NCBI GenBank assembly: GCA_013695295.1 | Contig: JACDAS010000255.1 | Location: forward strand, 1 to 19,841 | Source of the DNA: Actinomycetota bacterium | Lineage (GTDB): Bacteria; Actinomycetota; Thermoleophilia; Gaiellales; Gaiellaceae | Length of the DNA: 19,841 bases | Direction: 5' to 3' | In this document: piece after piece, positions 13,407 to 19,841 of the stretch | How the letters are laid out: each line of letters begins with the position of its first letter | Position numbering within the stretch: position 1 is the stretch's first letter | Translations under genes and position numbers: made by a program | The notes under the pieces: model-generated | Told to the model about the DNA's origin: nothing | What the model saw: only the letters and a program-made list of their open reading frames with translations | Databases searched by the model: none

Positions 13407-14163
13407 CAGGCTCGGACGGCGGACCTCCGAACGCACGGTCGGCCTCCTCCAGCGTCTCCCGCGACCCGATGTCGTACCAGCGGCCCGGAACCTGCCACGT
13501 GTACACGGGTGTCCTTTGGTACAGCCACTGCACGAGCCGCCCGGGCTGGTCGGGGTTGTTCCCCTCACGCAGGTAGCGCCGGATCAGGCCCAGGGTGTCG
13601 CGGGGGTAGTAGTAGAGCGCGATCGCCGTGAGGGTGCCCGTCGGATTCTCGGGCTTTTCCTCGAAGAAGGTGATCCGCCCCTCCGCGTCGAGTGTGATCG
13701 AATTGTACTTCGGCATCTGCGCGAGGTCGCCCACGTCGTAGACGGCGACGACGGGAGCCGCCTTCAGGGCGCAGAAGCGCCCGAAGCCGCCGAGACTCTC
13801 GCTGAACAGGTTGTCGCCGGCGACGACCAGCAGGTCGTCGTCCAGGTGGGTGCGTTCGAGCACGAGCCCGATGTCGCCGATCGCACCGAGCTTCGTGGCG
13901 TCGTCGGTCGTGCCGTCGTCGAGCACGGTAAGCCCCAGCCCCGGCCGGGGTTGGGGGAACCGCTCTGCCCACGAGCGAAAGCTCGGCGCGAACCTAGCGT
14001 TGGTTACCACCCAGACCTCGTCGAGCCCCTCGATCGGCGCCAGCCGCTCGAGGACGTGCTCGAGCATCGGGCGCCCGCCGACCTCCAGCAGCGGCTTCGG
14101 CGTGTCCAGAGTCAGCGGATAGAGCCGGGTCGCATACCCGGCCGCGAGAACGATCGCCTTCAT
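13399..14163 (-). CDS. Sugar-1-phosphate nucleotidyltransferase (RmlA-like)
   Basis: This enzyme type makes NDP-sugars from sugar-1-phosphate and NTP. The 254-aa product has the nucleotide-binding signature LAAGYATRLYPLT (6-18), the phosphate-contacting KPLLEVGGRPM (23-33), the metal-binding Asp of VVAGDNLF and the FEEKPENPTG loop. This matches glucose-1-phosphate thymidylyl/uridylyl-type transferases without a C-terminal acyl-transferase domain. The exact sugar and nucleotide cannot be read from the sequence. The ATG overlaps the mtnA stop by four bases (ATGA at 14163-14160), so it is translated with mtnA although the pathways look unrelated. A role in envelope sugars or in a sugar phosphate linked to methionine salvage is open. 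Confidence 0.85.
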   Translation of the reverse strand: MKAIVLAAGYATRLYPLTLDTPKPLLEVGGRPMLEHVLERLAPIEGLDEVWVVTNARFAPSFRSWAERFPQPRPGLGLTVLDDGTTDDATKLGAIGDIGLVLERTHLDDDLLVVAGDNLFSESLGGFGRFCALKAAPVVAVYDVGDLAQMPKYNSITLDAEGRITFFEEKPENPTGTLTAIALYYYPRDTLGLIRRYLREGNNPDQPGRLVQWLYQRTPVYTWQVPGRWYDIGSRETLEEADRAFGGPPSEPVV

Positions 14164-15161
14164 GCGGCCCCTCTTCCCCCCGGCAGAGGCAGCGAATCGA
14201 CGTAGGGCGGCCGGTGCACGCCCTCCTCGGTCACGATCGCCGAGATCAAGCCGCCGGGCGTCACGTCGAACGCAGGGTTGAGCGCAGGGAATCGACCGGT
14301 GATCTCGGCGCCGTCTCGCTCCTCGATCGGGATCTCCGCGCCGCTCTCGAGCGACGGGTCAAGGGTGCTCGTGGGTGCGACGACGTAGAGCGGCAGCTCG
14401 TGGTGGGAAGCGAGGACGGCCAGCGAGTAAGTCCCGATCTTGTTCGCCGTGTCGCCGTTTCGCGCGATGCGGTCGGCTCCCGTGACGACGCAGTCGACCT
14501 CGCCCCGGGACATCATGTGCGCCGCCGCCGAGTCGGCGATGACCGCATGCGGGATGCCGGCCTGCTCGAGCTCCCAGGCCGTCAGGCGGCTCCCCTGGAG
14601 GAGCGGTCGGGTCTCGTCGACGAGAACACGCTCGAGGAGACCCGCCGCCCAGGCGGCGCGCAGGGCGCCGACCGCGGACCCGTGACCCGCAGTGGCCAGC
14701 CCGCCGGCATTGCAGTGCGTGAGCGCTCGCGTACCGTGCGCGAAGAGCGGAACTGCGTGATCGCTCATCCGGCGGCAGCGCTCGACTTCCTCGCGGTGGA
14801 GCGCGCGGGCGCGGGCGGCCGGGTCGCTTGCGCCGCGGACCTCCCCGAGCGCCCAGGTGAGGTTGACCGCGGTGGGGCGCGACCCCGCCAGCACGCGCGC
14901 TGCGCGCTCCGGGTCCTCTCCGACCCGCACCGCCAGCGCGTACCCGTAGGCGGCCGCGATCCCGATCGAGGGTGCCCCGCGGACTGCGAGCGTCCGGATC
15001 GCCTCGGCGACCTCGTCCGCCGAGCGGCATTCCAGCTCGACCTCCTCGCCGGGGAGCCGGCGCTGGTCGAGGAAGACGACCCGGTCGTCCTCGAGGCGCA
15101 GGATCCGCTCCGGGTCGAGCACGCCGGCCAGTCTGTCAGCTCGCTGTGGCCGAATCGTCAC
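14160..15161 (-). CDS. mtnA: S-methyl-5-thioribose-1-phosphate isomerase
   Basis: MtnA converts methylthioribose-1-phosphate to methylthioribulose-1-phosphate in methionine salvage from methylthioadenosine. The 333-aa product contains RGAPSIGIAAAYG at 61-73, the catalytic Cys150 in THCNAGGLAT, DETRPLLQGSRLTAWEL, and the catalytic Asp230 in VVTGADRIARNGDTANKIGT. These motifs separate MtnA from the related eIF2B subunits and ribose-1,5-bisphosphate isomerase. GTG 15161 is preceded by GAGGGT. It lies 29 bp behind ahcY, so both SAM by-products, adenosylhomocysteine and methylthioadenosine, are handled by one operon. No mtnP or later mtn genes are in view. Confidence 0.93.
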   Translation of the reverse strand: MTIRPQRADRLAGVLDPERILRLEDDRVVFLDQRRLPGEEVELECRSADEVAEAIRTLAVRGAPSIGIAAAYGYALAVRVGEDPERAARVLAGSRPTAVNLTWALGEVRGASDPAARARALHREEVERCRRMSDHAVPLFAHGTRALTHCNAGGLATAGHGSAVGALRAAWAAGLLERVLVDETRPLLQGSRLTAWELEQAGIPHAVIADSAAAHMMSRGEVDCVVTGADRIARNGDTANKIGTYSLAVLASHHELPLYVVAPTSTLDPSLESGAEIPIEERDGAEITGRFPALNPAFDVTPGGLISAIVTEEGVHRPPYVDSLPLPGGRGAA

Positions 15162-15190
15162 ACCCTCGGCGCAGCTGGGTCAGACCCCGG

Positions 15191-16459
15191 TCAGGTGCCT
15201 TCGTCCCACGAAGCCAGGTACTTCTCCTGCTCGGCCGTCAGCGAGTCGATGTCCACCCCCATCGTCTCGAGCTTGAGCCGTGCGATCTCGCGGTCGATCT
15301 CGCCGGGGACCGGGTAGACGCGACGCTCGAGCTCGGCGGCGTTCGCCACCGCATACTCGGCCGAGAGAGCCTGATTCGCAAAGGACATGTCCATGACGAG
15401 CGCGGGATGGCCCTCGGCCGCGGCCAGGTTGACGAGCCTGCCGTCGGCGATCAGGTAGATCCGCCGGCCGTCCGGGAGCCGGAACTCCTCGACGAGCTCG
15501 CGGGTCTTGCGGGTCTCCGCCGCCAGGGCGCGCAGGGCCGGAATCTCGATCTCGACGTTGAAGTGGCCCGTGTTCGCCAGGATCGCCCCGTCCTGCATCC
15601 GCTCCATGTGCGCACGGCTGATCACGGACTTGTCGCCGGTCGCGGTGCAGAAGATCTCGCCCACCTCGGCAGCCCGGTCCATCGTCAGCACCTGGTAACC
15701 GTCCATGACCGCCTCGAGCGCGCGCATGGGGTCGACTTCGGTGACGATCACGTGCGCCCCCATCCCGCGTGCGCGCATCGCGACCCCCCGCCCGACCCAC
15801 CCGTACCCGCCGATCACGAAGCGCTTGCCGGCGAGCAGCACGTTCGTCGCGCGGATGATTCCGTCGATCGTCGACTGCCCGGTGCCGTAGCGATTGTCGA
15901 ACAGGTGCTTGGTCTGGGCGTCGTTGACCGCGATCACGGGGAACCCGAGCGCCCCGTCGCGCTCGAGCGCCTTGAGCCGGATCACGCCGGTGGTCGTCTC
16001 CTCGGTGCCGGCGATGATGTCTCCGAGTTGCTCACGGCGGTGCGAGTGAAGGACCCCGATCACGTCGGCGCCGTCGTCCATCGTCAGCTGCGGCTTGTGA
16101 TCGACCGCCGCCTCGATGTGCGCATAGTAGGTGTCGTTGTCCTCCCCCTTGATCGCAAAGACGGAGATGTCGTACTCGTCGACGAGCGCGGCGGCGACGT
16201 CGTCCTGCGTCGAGAGCGGGTTCGAGGCGCAGAGGACGACGTCGGCGCCTCCGGCCTGAAGCGTCCGCGCCAGGTTTGCGGTCTCGGTCGTGACGTGCAA
16301 GCAGGCCGAGACGCGGTATCCGGCGAGCGGTTTCTCGCGCTCGAACCGCTCACGGATCGCAGAGAGCACCGGCATCTGCCGATCGGCCCACTCGATGCGC
16401 CTGACGCCCTCTTCCGCGAGGGCCAGATCCTTCACGTCGTGTCTCCTCGTCGTGGCCAT
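15191..16459 (-). CDS. ahcY: S-adenosylhomocysteinase
   Basis: AhcY splits S-adenosylhomocysteine to adenosine and homocysteine, relieving inhibition of methyltransferases. The 422-aa product shows His55 in HVTTETANL, the Asp pair 128/129, Glu153 in GTEETTTG, Lys184 and Asp188 in QTKHLFDNRYGTGQS, and the NAD-binding GYGWVGRG (218-224). It is shorter than the 460-490 aa forms of many bacteria and eukaryotes and ends in EKYLASWDEGT rather than the usual KYRY-type tail, resembling the compact archaeal/Thermotoga type. ATG 16459 has AAGGGGA at good distance. It begins 40 bp after the MerR gene, leaving no room for an SAH riboswitch, so control probably lies upstream of merR. Confidence 0.96.
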   Translation of the reverse strand: MATTRRHDVKDLALAEEGVRRIEWADRQMPVLSAIRERFEREKPLAGYRVSACLHVTTETANLARTLQAGGADVVLCASNPLSTQDDVAAALVDEYDISVFAIKGEDNDTYYAHIEAAVDHKPQLTMDDGADVIGVLHSHRREQLGDIIAGTEETTTGVIRLKALERDGALGFPVIAVNDAQTKHLFDNRYGTGQSTIDGIIRATNVLLAGKRFVIGGYGWVGRGVAMRARGMGAHVIVTEVDPMRALEAVMDGYQVLTMDRAAEVGEIFCTATGDKSVISRAHMERMQDGAILANTGHFNVEIEIPALRALAAETRKTRELVEEFRLPDGRRIYLIADGRLVNLAAAEGHPALVMDMSFANQALSAEYAVANAAELERRVYPVPGEIDREIARLKLETMGVDIDSLTAEQEKYLASWDEGT

Positions 16460-16499
16460 CTTGTTCCCCTTCCGTTCGGTTGTGTGAGTTCGTGAAAGC

Positions 16500-16844
16500 T
16501 CAGGCTGCGAGCAGGCGCTCGTGCTTGCGCTGCTCCCACTCGACCCAGGCGGGCGTCGGCTGCGAGGCGGCCGACCCGGCCCCCGCGAGCCACGTCTCGA
16601 CGGCGCCTCGCAGCTCCGGCTCGCGCCGAAGGCGCGAGGCGAACGTCAGGTCGTCGAGCTCGACGCCGAAGCGCAGGCGTAGACGCCGGAGCGACGCGAG
16701 CTGGTTCAGCTCACGGAGCCCGTAGAGCCGGTAGCCCGCGGCGCTCCGTCCCGGCACGACGAGGCCGGATTCCTCCAGGTAGCGAAGCATGCGCGCCGAC
16801 CAGCCGCTCCGAGCGGCGGCCTCCCCGACCGTAAGCGACTTCAT
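16500..16844 (-). CDS. Small MerR-family transcriptional regulator
   Basis: The 114-aa product begins with a typical MerR winged helix-turn-helix: LTVGEAAARSGWSARMLRYL, then EESGLVVPGRSAAGYRLYG and the ELNQLASLRRLR dimer-helix start. The C-terminal part is short (about 45 aa), has no cysteines and no obvious ligand-binding domain. It is therefore neither a typical metal sensor nor a multidrug sensor. ATG 16844 has AGGTAGGGG close by, and TAAGGT six bases before it. A 24-bp dyad (ACCTT...AAGGT) overlaps that element, suggesting autoregulation. It precedes ahcY by 40 bp on the same strand, so it likely controls its own operon including ahcY and mtnA. The effector is unknown. Confidence 0.88.
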   Translation of the reverse strand: MKSLTVGEAAARSGWSARMLRYLEESGLVVPGRSAAGYRLYGLRELNQLASLRRLRLRFGVELDDLTFASRLRREPELRGAVETWLAGAGSAASQPTPAWVEWEQRKHERLLAA

Positions 16845-16850
16845 GCCCCT

Positions 16851-16874
16851 ACCTTAACAGAGATGTGTGAAGGT
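16851..16874. promoter_or_regulatory. Likely MerR operator dyad overlapping a -10 element (TAAGGT)
   Basis: Arms ACCTTAACAGAG and ATGTGTGAAGGT are inverted repeats matching at 10 of 12 positions. Outer ACCTT/AAGGT arms resemble operators of the CueR/MerR class, though the spacing is three bases longer. On the minus strand the proximal arm forms TAAGGT, six bases from the merR ATG. Confidence 0.55.
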
Positions 16875-16879
16875 GCTCT

Positions 16880-17278
16880 CTACGACCCTGCGCGACCGTA
16901 GTCGTCCTCGAGCCGGACGACGTCGTCGAGCTGCGGAGTCGAGACCTCGAGCACGGTCGTGTCCTCGATGGCTCGCAACCGGTGCACCGTCCCGGGCTCG
17001 AACCGGAAGGCGGCTCCCGCCGCAACCACCACGAGGGCGGGCACAGCCTGACCGGTGGCCGCGAGCTCGAGCTCCGCCCGGCCGGCCTGGACGAGCCAGG
17101 CCTCGTCCTTCGTCCGGTGGAACTGCCGGCTGAGTGAGTGCCCGGCCCGTACGAAGAGGAGCTTGCCGCAGTAAGCGTCGGTGAGCGCCCAGATCAGCTC
17201 GTAGCCCCATGGCTTGTCGACCCGCCGTGGCTCGAAGGCCCACGCGTCGAGGCTGTTGACATTGGGGGACTCGGTCAC
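16880..17278 (-). CDS. Cupin protein, mannose-6-phosphate isomerase type II-like
   Basis: The 132-aa product is a single cupin domain: KPWGYELIWALTDAYCGKLL, then SRQFHRTKDEAWLVQAGRAE with metal ligands Gln52, His54 and Glu59, and PGTVHRL with His99. This pattern is that of the isomerase domain usually fused to GDP-mannose pyrophosphorylase. The free-standing form could isomerise mannose-6-phosphate or another sugar phosphate. Its upstream neighbour is a nucleotidyltransferase, which fits a split version of the fused enzyme. GTG 17278 has no Shine-Dalgarno sequence, but TTCGCA-17 bp-TAAGAT ends six bases before it, the best complete promoter in the window. Confidence 0.82.
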   Translation of the reverse strand: MTESPNVNSLDAWAFEPRRVDKPWGYELIWALTDAYCGKLLFVRAGHSLSRQFHRTKDEAWLVQAGRAELELAATGQAVPALVVVAAGAAFRFEPGTVHRLRAIEDTTVLEVSTPQLDDVVRLEDDYGRAGS

Positions 17279-17284
17279 CCGGCG

Positions 17285-17313
17285 ATCTTACGCAGCCAGG
17301 GGCTTGGTGCGAA
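17285..17313 (-). promoter_or_regulatory. Putative leaderless promoter of the cupin gene
   Basis: TTCGCA (17313-17308) and TAAGAT (17290-17285) are 17 bp apart, and the GTG start follows after CGCCGG, six bases. Position +1 would fall on or next to the start codon. Confidence 0.5.
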
Positions 17314-17345
17314 AAACTCGGCCGCCGGCTCAACGGAGTGTCGCA
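17312..17345 (-). terminator. Weak terminator-like T-run after the nucleotidyltransferase
   Basis: After the gene's stop codon the minus strand reads a GC-rich segment with imperfect self-complementarity (ACTC...GAGT, with GCCGGCGGC inside) and then TTTTT. The stem is poor, so this is only a candidate; the cupin promoter overlaps it. Confidence 0.25.
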
Positions 17346-18041
17346 TCAGGCCCCCAGCCATTCCGGATGGGCGACGACGTGCTCCTCGGCGACGCGGAGA
17401 TCCTTCGGCGTGTTCACCGTCAGCCAGAGCCCCTCGTGCCTGAAGGCCCGCAACCGACCCGCACGAGCGAGCTCCGGGAAGGCCGTGCTCTCGTGATCGC
17501 CCCGCTCGGGGAAGCAGGCGAGCGCCTCGGGCGAGAGCACGTAGACACCGCAGTTGACCCAGTAGGGGATTCGCCCGCCCTCCCGGAACCCCGTCACGGC
17601 GTCGTCCGCGCCGAGCTCGACGACGCCGAAGGGCGAGGGAGGCCGCGCGACCGCGAGGGTCGCGGCGGCGCCGCTCGCCCGGTGGGTGGCGAGCAGGGCG
17701 GCGAAGTCAACGTCGAGGAGCTCGTCGCCGTTCAGCGCGAAGAGATCCCCCTCCTCGCTCCTGCGGGCCGCGGCGAACCGGATTCCGCCGCCCCGCCCGA
17801 GCCGCTCCGGCTCCCCCGCGGCCACGACCTCGGGGCCGGCCCTGGCGAGCTCACCCTCGAACGCCGCCTCTTGACCCGCGGCGCAGCTAACGATCACCCG
17901 CCCGACGCCGGCCGCCGCGAGACGGGCGATCTGGTACGCGGCAAGCGGACGTCCTGCGATCGGGACGAGCGCCTTCGGCCTGCCGGCGGCGGCGTCGCCG
18001 AGCCGCTCGGCCTTGCCGCCCGCGAGGATGATCGCCTCCAT
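17346..18041 (-). CDS. Sugar-phosphate nucleotidyltransferase (mannose-1-P guanylyltransferase-like)
   Basis: The 231-aa product carries the nucleotidyltransferase signature ILAGGKAERLGD (5-16), RPKALVPIAGRPL with the catalytic Lys23, and the metal-binding Asp in LFALNGDELLDVDF. A PYWVNCGVYVLSPEAL segment is typical of GDP-mannose and related pyrophosphorylases. It would supply an activated sugar for envelope polysaccharide. ATG 18041 follows the UDP-glucose dehydrogenase stop by four bases, with TGAGG as ribosome site; a TTG at 18053 in the same frame would overlap that gene. Its exact substrate is not determined by the sequence. The cupin downstream and the dehydrogenase upstream support a sugar-nucleotide pathway. 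Confidence 0.85.
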   Translation of the reverse strand: MEAIILAGGKAERLGDAAAGRPKALVPIAGRPLAAYQIARLAAAGVGRVIVSCAAGQEAAFEGELARAGPEVVAAGEPERLGRGGGIRFAAARRSEEGDLFALNGDELLDVDFAALLATHRASGAAATLAVARPPSPFGVVELGADDAVTGFREGGRIPYWVNCGVYVLSPEALACFPERGDHESTAFPELARAGRLRAFRHEGLWLTVNTPKDLRVAEEHVVAHPEWLGA

Positions 18042-18045
18042 GGCC

Positions 18046-19398
18046 TCAGGCAAGCTCGTGCTTCGCGCGCTGCGGCTCCGGCGTCTCCGGCAGGACGTCG
18101 GCGGGAGACCACGGACGCCCGACGCCCTCGTAGACGAACCCGAGCGCGCGCACCGCGGCCGGATCGAGCAGGTTGCGGCCGTCCAGGATCAGGGGGCTGC
18201 GCATCGAGTCGCGGATCTCGGCAGTCGGCAGCTCGCGGAGCTCGGGCCAGGCGGTGACGATCACCGCCGCGTCCGCTCCACGGACGGCCTCGGCGTACGT
18301 GTCGAGGAAGTCCGCTCCGTGGATGAGCGCGGTCGCGTCGGCAACGGGATCCCACGCGCGCACCTCCGCTCCCTCCGCCAGCAGGCGCGAGGCGAGCACG
18401 AGGCTGGGAGCCTCGCGCATGTCGTCGGTGCCGGCCTTGAAGGCCAGCCCGAGCAGGGCCACGCGCTTGCCACGCAGCTTCCCGAGGTGCTTTTCGAGCT
18501 TCCCGATCACCCGTCGCTTCTGGAGCTCGTTGACCTCGATCACGGCCGCGAGGAGCTGGAAGTGGTAGCCGGAGTTCGCCGCGAGCTGCTTCAAGGCGAG
18601 CGAGTCTTTCGGAAAGCAGCTGCCGCCCCAGCCGAGGCCTGCCTTTAGGAAGTGGGGCCCGAGGCGATGGTCGAGGCCGATCCCCTCGGCGACCCGCTCG
18701 ACGTCCGCGCCAGTCGCCTCGCAGACGTTCGCGATCTCGTTGATGAAGCTGATCCGGGTCATCAGGAACGCGTTCGCGGCGAGCTTGATCATCTCCGCCG
18801 AGTTGACGTCGCAGCGCACGATCGGGGCGCCGAGGTCCGCGTAGAGGGCGGCCACTGCGTCCGCGTCGCGCGGTTCGAAGGCCCCGACCACCACACGGTC
18901 GGGGCGGGTGAAGTCACGGACCGCGCTCCCCTCAGCCAGGAACTCGGGGTTCGAGACGTAGCCGACCTGGCCGAGTCCGCGCGCCTCGAGGCCCGCCCGG
19001 ACCTTCTCGCCGGTGCCGACCGGGACGGTGCTCTTCATCACGAGCACGAAACGACGGTCGAGCTGGGGAAGCTCGTCGAGCACCGTCCAGACCGCCGACA
19101 GGTCGGCGTCGCCGGAGTACGTCGGCGGCGTGCCGACGCAGACGAAGGCAAAGTCGCTCCCCTCCACGGCCTCCCGCACGTCGAGCGTGAAGCGGACACG
19201 GTGACGGTTTCGCTCGAGCAGCTCGCCGAGCTCGGCCTCGTGGAAGGGCAGCTCACCCGCCTGGAGGAGCTCGATCCGCTCCGGCACGACGTCCCGGATC
19301 ACGACCGGATGGCCGAGCTCCGCGAAGCAGGCGCCGGTGACGAGGCCGACCCAGCCGGCTCCGAAGATCCCGATCGTGGGCTTCCCGGCGGCGCTCAA
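18046..19398 (-). CDS. ugd: UDP-glucose 6-dehydrogenase
   Basis: The enzyme oxidises UDP-glucose to UDP-glucuronate with two NAD+. The 450-aa product has the NAD fold GAGWVGLVTG (13-22), VCVGTPPTYSG, STVPVGTGEKV, the catalytic Lys205 and Asn209 in EMIKLAANAFL, and the nucleophile Cys261 in GWGGSCFPKD. The UDP-binding domain follows (LLGLAFKAGTDDMREAPS). Related UDP-N-acetylhexosamine dehydrogenases share these motifs, so UDP-glucose is the likeliest but not the only substrate. The TTG start overlaps the upstream stop (TTGA at 19398-19395) and is preceded by GGGGAGG. It lies in a coupled set with the nucleotidyltransferase and the probable LCP protein, pointing to uronic-acid-containing surface polysaccharide. 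Confidence 0.93.
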   Translation of the reverse strand: MSAAGKPTIGIFGAGWVGLVTGACFAELGHPVVIRDVVPERIELLQAGELPFHEAELGELLERNRHRVRFTLDVREAVEGSDFAFVCVGTPPTYSGDADLSAVWTVLDELPQLDRRFVLVMKSTVPVGTGEKVRAGLEARGLGQVGYVSNPEFLAEGSAVRDFTRPDRVVVGAFEPRDADAVAALYADLGAPIVRCDVNSAEMIKLAANAFLMTRISFINEIANVCEATGADVERVAEGIGLDHRLGPHFLKAGLGWGGSCFPKDSLALKQLAANSGYHFQLLAAVIEVNELQKRRVIGKLEKHLGKLRGKRVALLGLAFKAGTDDMREAPSLVLASRLLAEGAEVRAWDPVADATALIHGADFLDTYAEAVRGADAAVIVTAWPELRELPTAEIRDSMRSPLILDGRNLLDPAAVRALGFVYEGVGRPWSPADVLPETPEPQRAKHELA

Positions 19399-19841
19399 CG
19401 CCTCCCCACCTTGCCCGGAAGCGGCTTCAGCCCCTTCGCGATCGCGAGCATCGTCTCGTTCGAAAGCTCGTTCGAGAGCGTGTTCACGACCCAGTACGAA
19501 GCCCCATCCGCCTGGAGCACGACCATGTGGAGCTTGGCGCCCGAGTAGTAGAGGTCGTAGGTGCGCCCCTTGATGAACTGGCGCGTGTTGCGCCCGTCGA
19601 GCACGGGGGCATCCTTCCAGTCGGTCTGCTGGATCCCGTACTGCTCGCCGATCGTCCCCGTCTCGTAGGTCAGCCGCACCGTGCGGTCTCGCTTCTGCTT
19701 GGGGTTGAGGTAGTACACGCGCACGGGCACCTCGTCGTCGGGCGAGGACCCGAGCGCGAGCACGGTCGGGTTCATCAGCCGGAAGGGCACCTTGCGCCTG
19801 GCGCTCCGCACGTACGGAAGGCTCGCGGCGGGGTCGGTGTA
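19395..19841 (-). CDS. C-terminal part of a probable LCP-type envelope protein (5' truncated by window edge)
   Basis: The frame is open to the right edge, giving 148 residues without a start; internal GTG 19811 and ATG codons are unlikely to be the true start. Readable features are YGIQQTDWKDAPVLDGRN, GRTYDLYYSGAKLHMVVLQ and ASYWVVNTLSNELSNETMLA. From memory, this set of motifs occurs in the C-terminal extension of LytR-CpsA-Psr proteins of related actinobacteria, after the LCP catalytic domain, which would be outside the window. LCP enzymes attach polysaccharides to the cell wall, which suits the following dehydrogenase and nucleotidyltransferase genes. Its stop overlaps the ugd start by four bases. 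Family assignment is tentative. Confidence 0.5.
   Translation of the reverse strand, partial: YTDPAASLPYVRSARRKVPFRLMNPTVLALGSSPDDEVPVRVYYLNPKQKRDRTVRLTYETGTIGEQYGIQQTDWKDAPVLDGRNTRQFIKGRTYDLYYSGAKLHMVVLQADGASYWVVNTLSNELSNETMLAIAKGLKPLPGKVGRR

Noticed and set aside
15177..15188. Palindrome GGGTC-A-GACCC between mtnA and ahcY
   Set aside because: It occurs once here, has a one-base centre and no T-run; nothing in the window shows it to be a repeat element or terminator.
14972..16495. A 507-codon plus-strand open frame
   Set aside because: It mirrors ahcY and the start of mtnA; all catalytic motifs of AhcY are on the minus strand.
16460..16499. Possible SAH riboswitch upstream of ahcY
   Set aside because: The gap to the MerR gene is only 40 bp and holds little beyond a ribosome-binding site; no riboswitch fold fits.

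Overview
The window is compact, GC-rich bacterial chromosome with almost every gene on the minus strand. Gene content, short or overlapping gene junctions and frequent GTG/TTG starts suggest an actinobacterium. The protein style resembles the class Thermoleophilia (Gaiellales/Solirubrobacterales), but that placement is recollection and inference, not a database match. No mobile element, CRISPR array, rRNA or tRNA is visible.

Left part (1-5.7 kb): the tail of a plus-strand VOC/glyoxalase-fold protein runs in from the edge. Next come ssrA (tmRNA) with its terminator, a secreted purple-acid-phosphatase-like metallophosphoesterase and a small secreted plus-strand protein. Then follow smpB, rnr (RNase R), ftsX and ftsE. 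tmRNA, SmpB and RNase R therefore lie within about 4.3 kb of each other.

Middle (5.7-13.4 kb): ftsE is preceded by prfB, whose start is hidden by a programmed +1 frameshift (CTT TGA C). Next are a GNAT acetyltransferase gene with a broken frame, a glutathione S-transferase-like gene behind an 8-codon mini-ORF, secA, an uncharacterised conserved-looking gene, hpf and comF. The order comF-hpf-secA-prfB-ftsE-ftsX is the classical one of many Gram-positive bacteria, here with three extra genes inserted.

Right part (13.4-19.8 kb): a sugar-1-phosphate nucleotidyltransferase overlaps mtnA (methylthioribose-1-P isomerase). Upstream of these are ahcY (S-adenosylhomocysteinase) and a small MerR regulator, which together look like a SAM by-product recycling operon. 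Beyond lies a cell-envelope sugar-nucleotide group: a cupin of the mannose-6-P isomerase type, a second nucleotidyltransferase, UDP-glucose 6-dehydrogenase and the C-terminal part of a probable LCP-type envelope protein.

The most interesting signal is regulatory. Several genes without a convincing Shine-Dalgarno sequence carry a TANNNT -10 element exactly six bases before the start codon: smpB, secA, the MerR gene and the cupin. prfB (seven bases) and comF (nine) are near-matches. This is the layout expected of leaderless mRNAs. In two of them (MerR and comF) the -10 is embedded in a dyad that looks like an operator.
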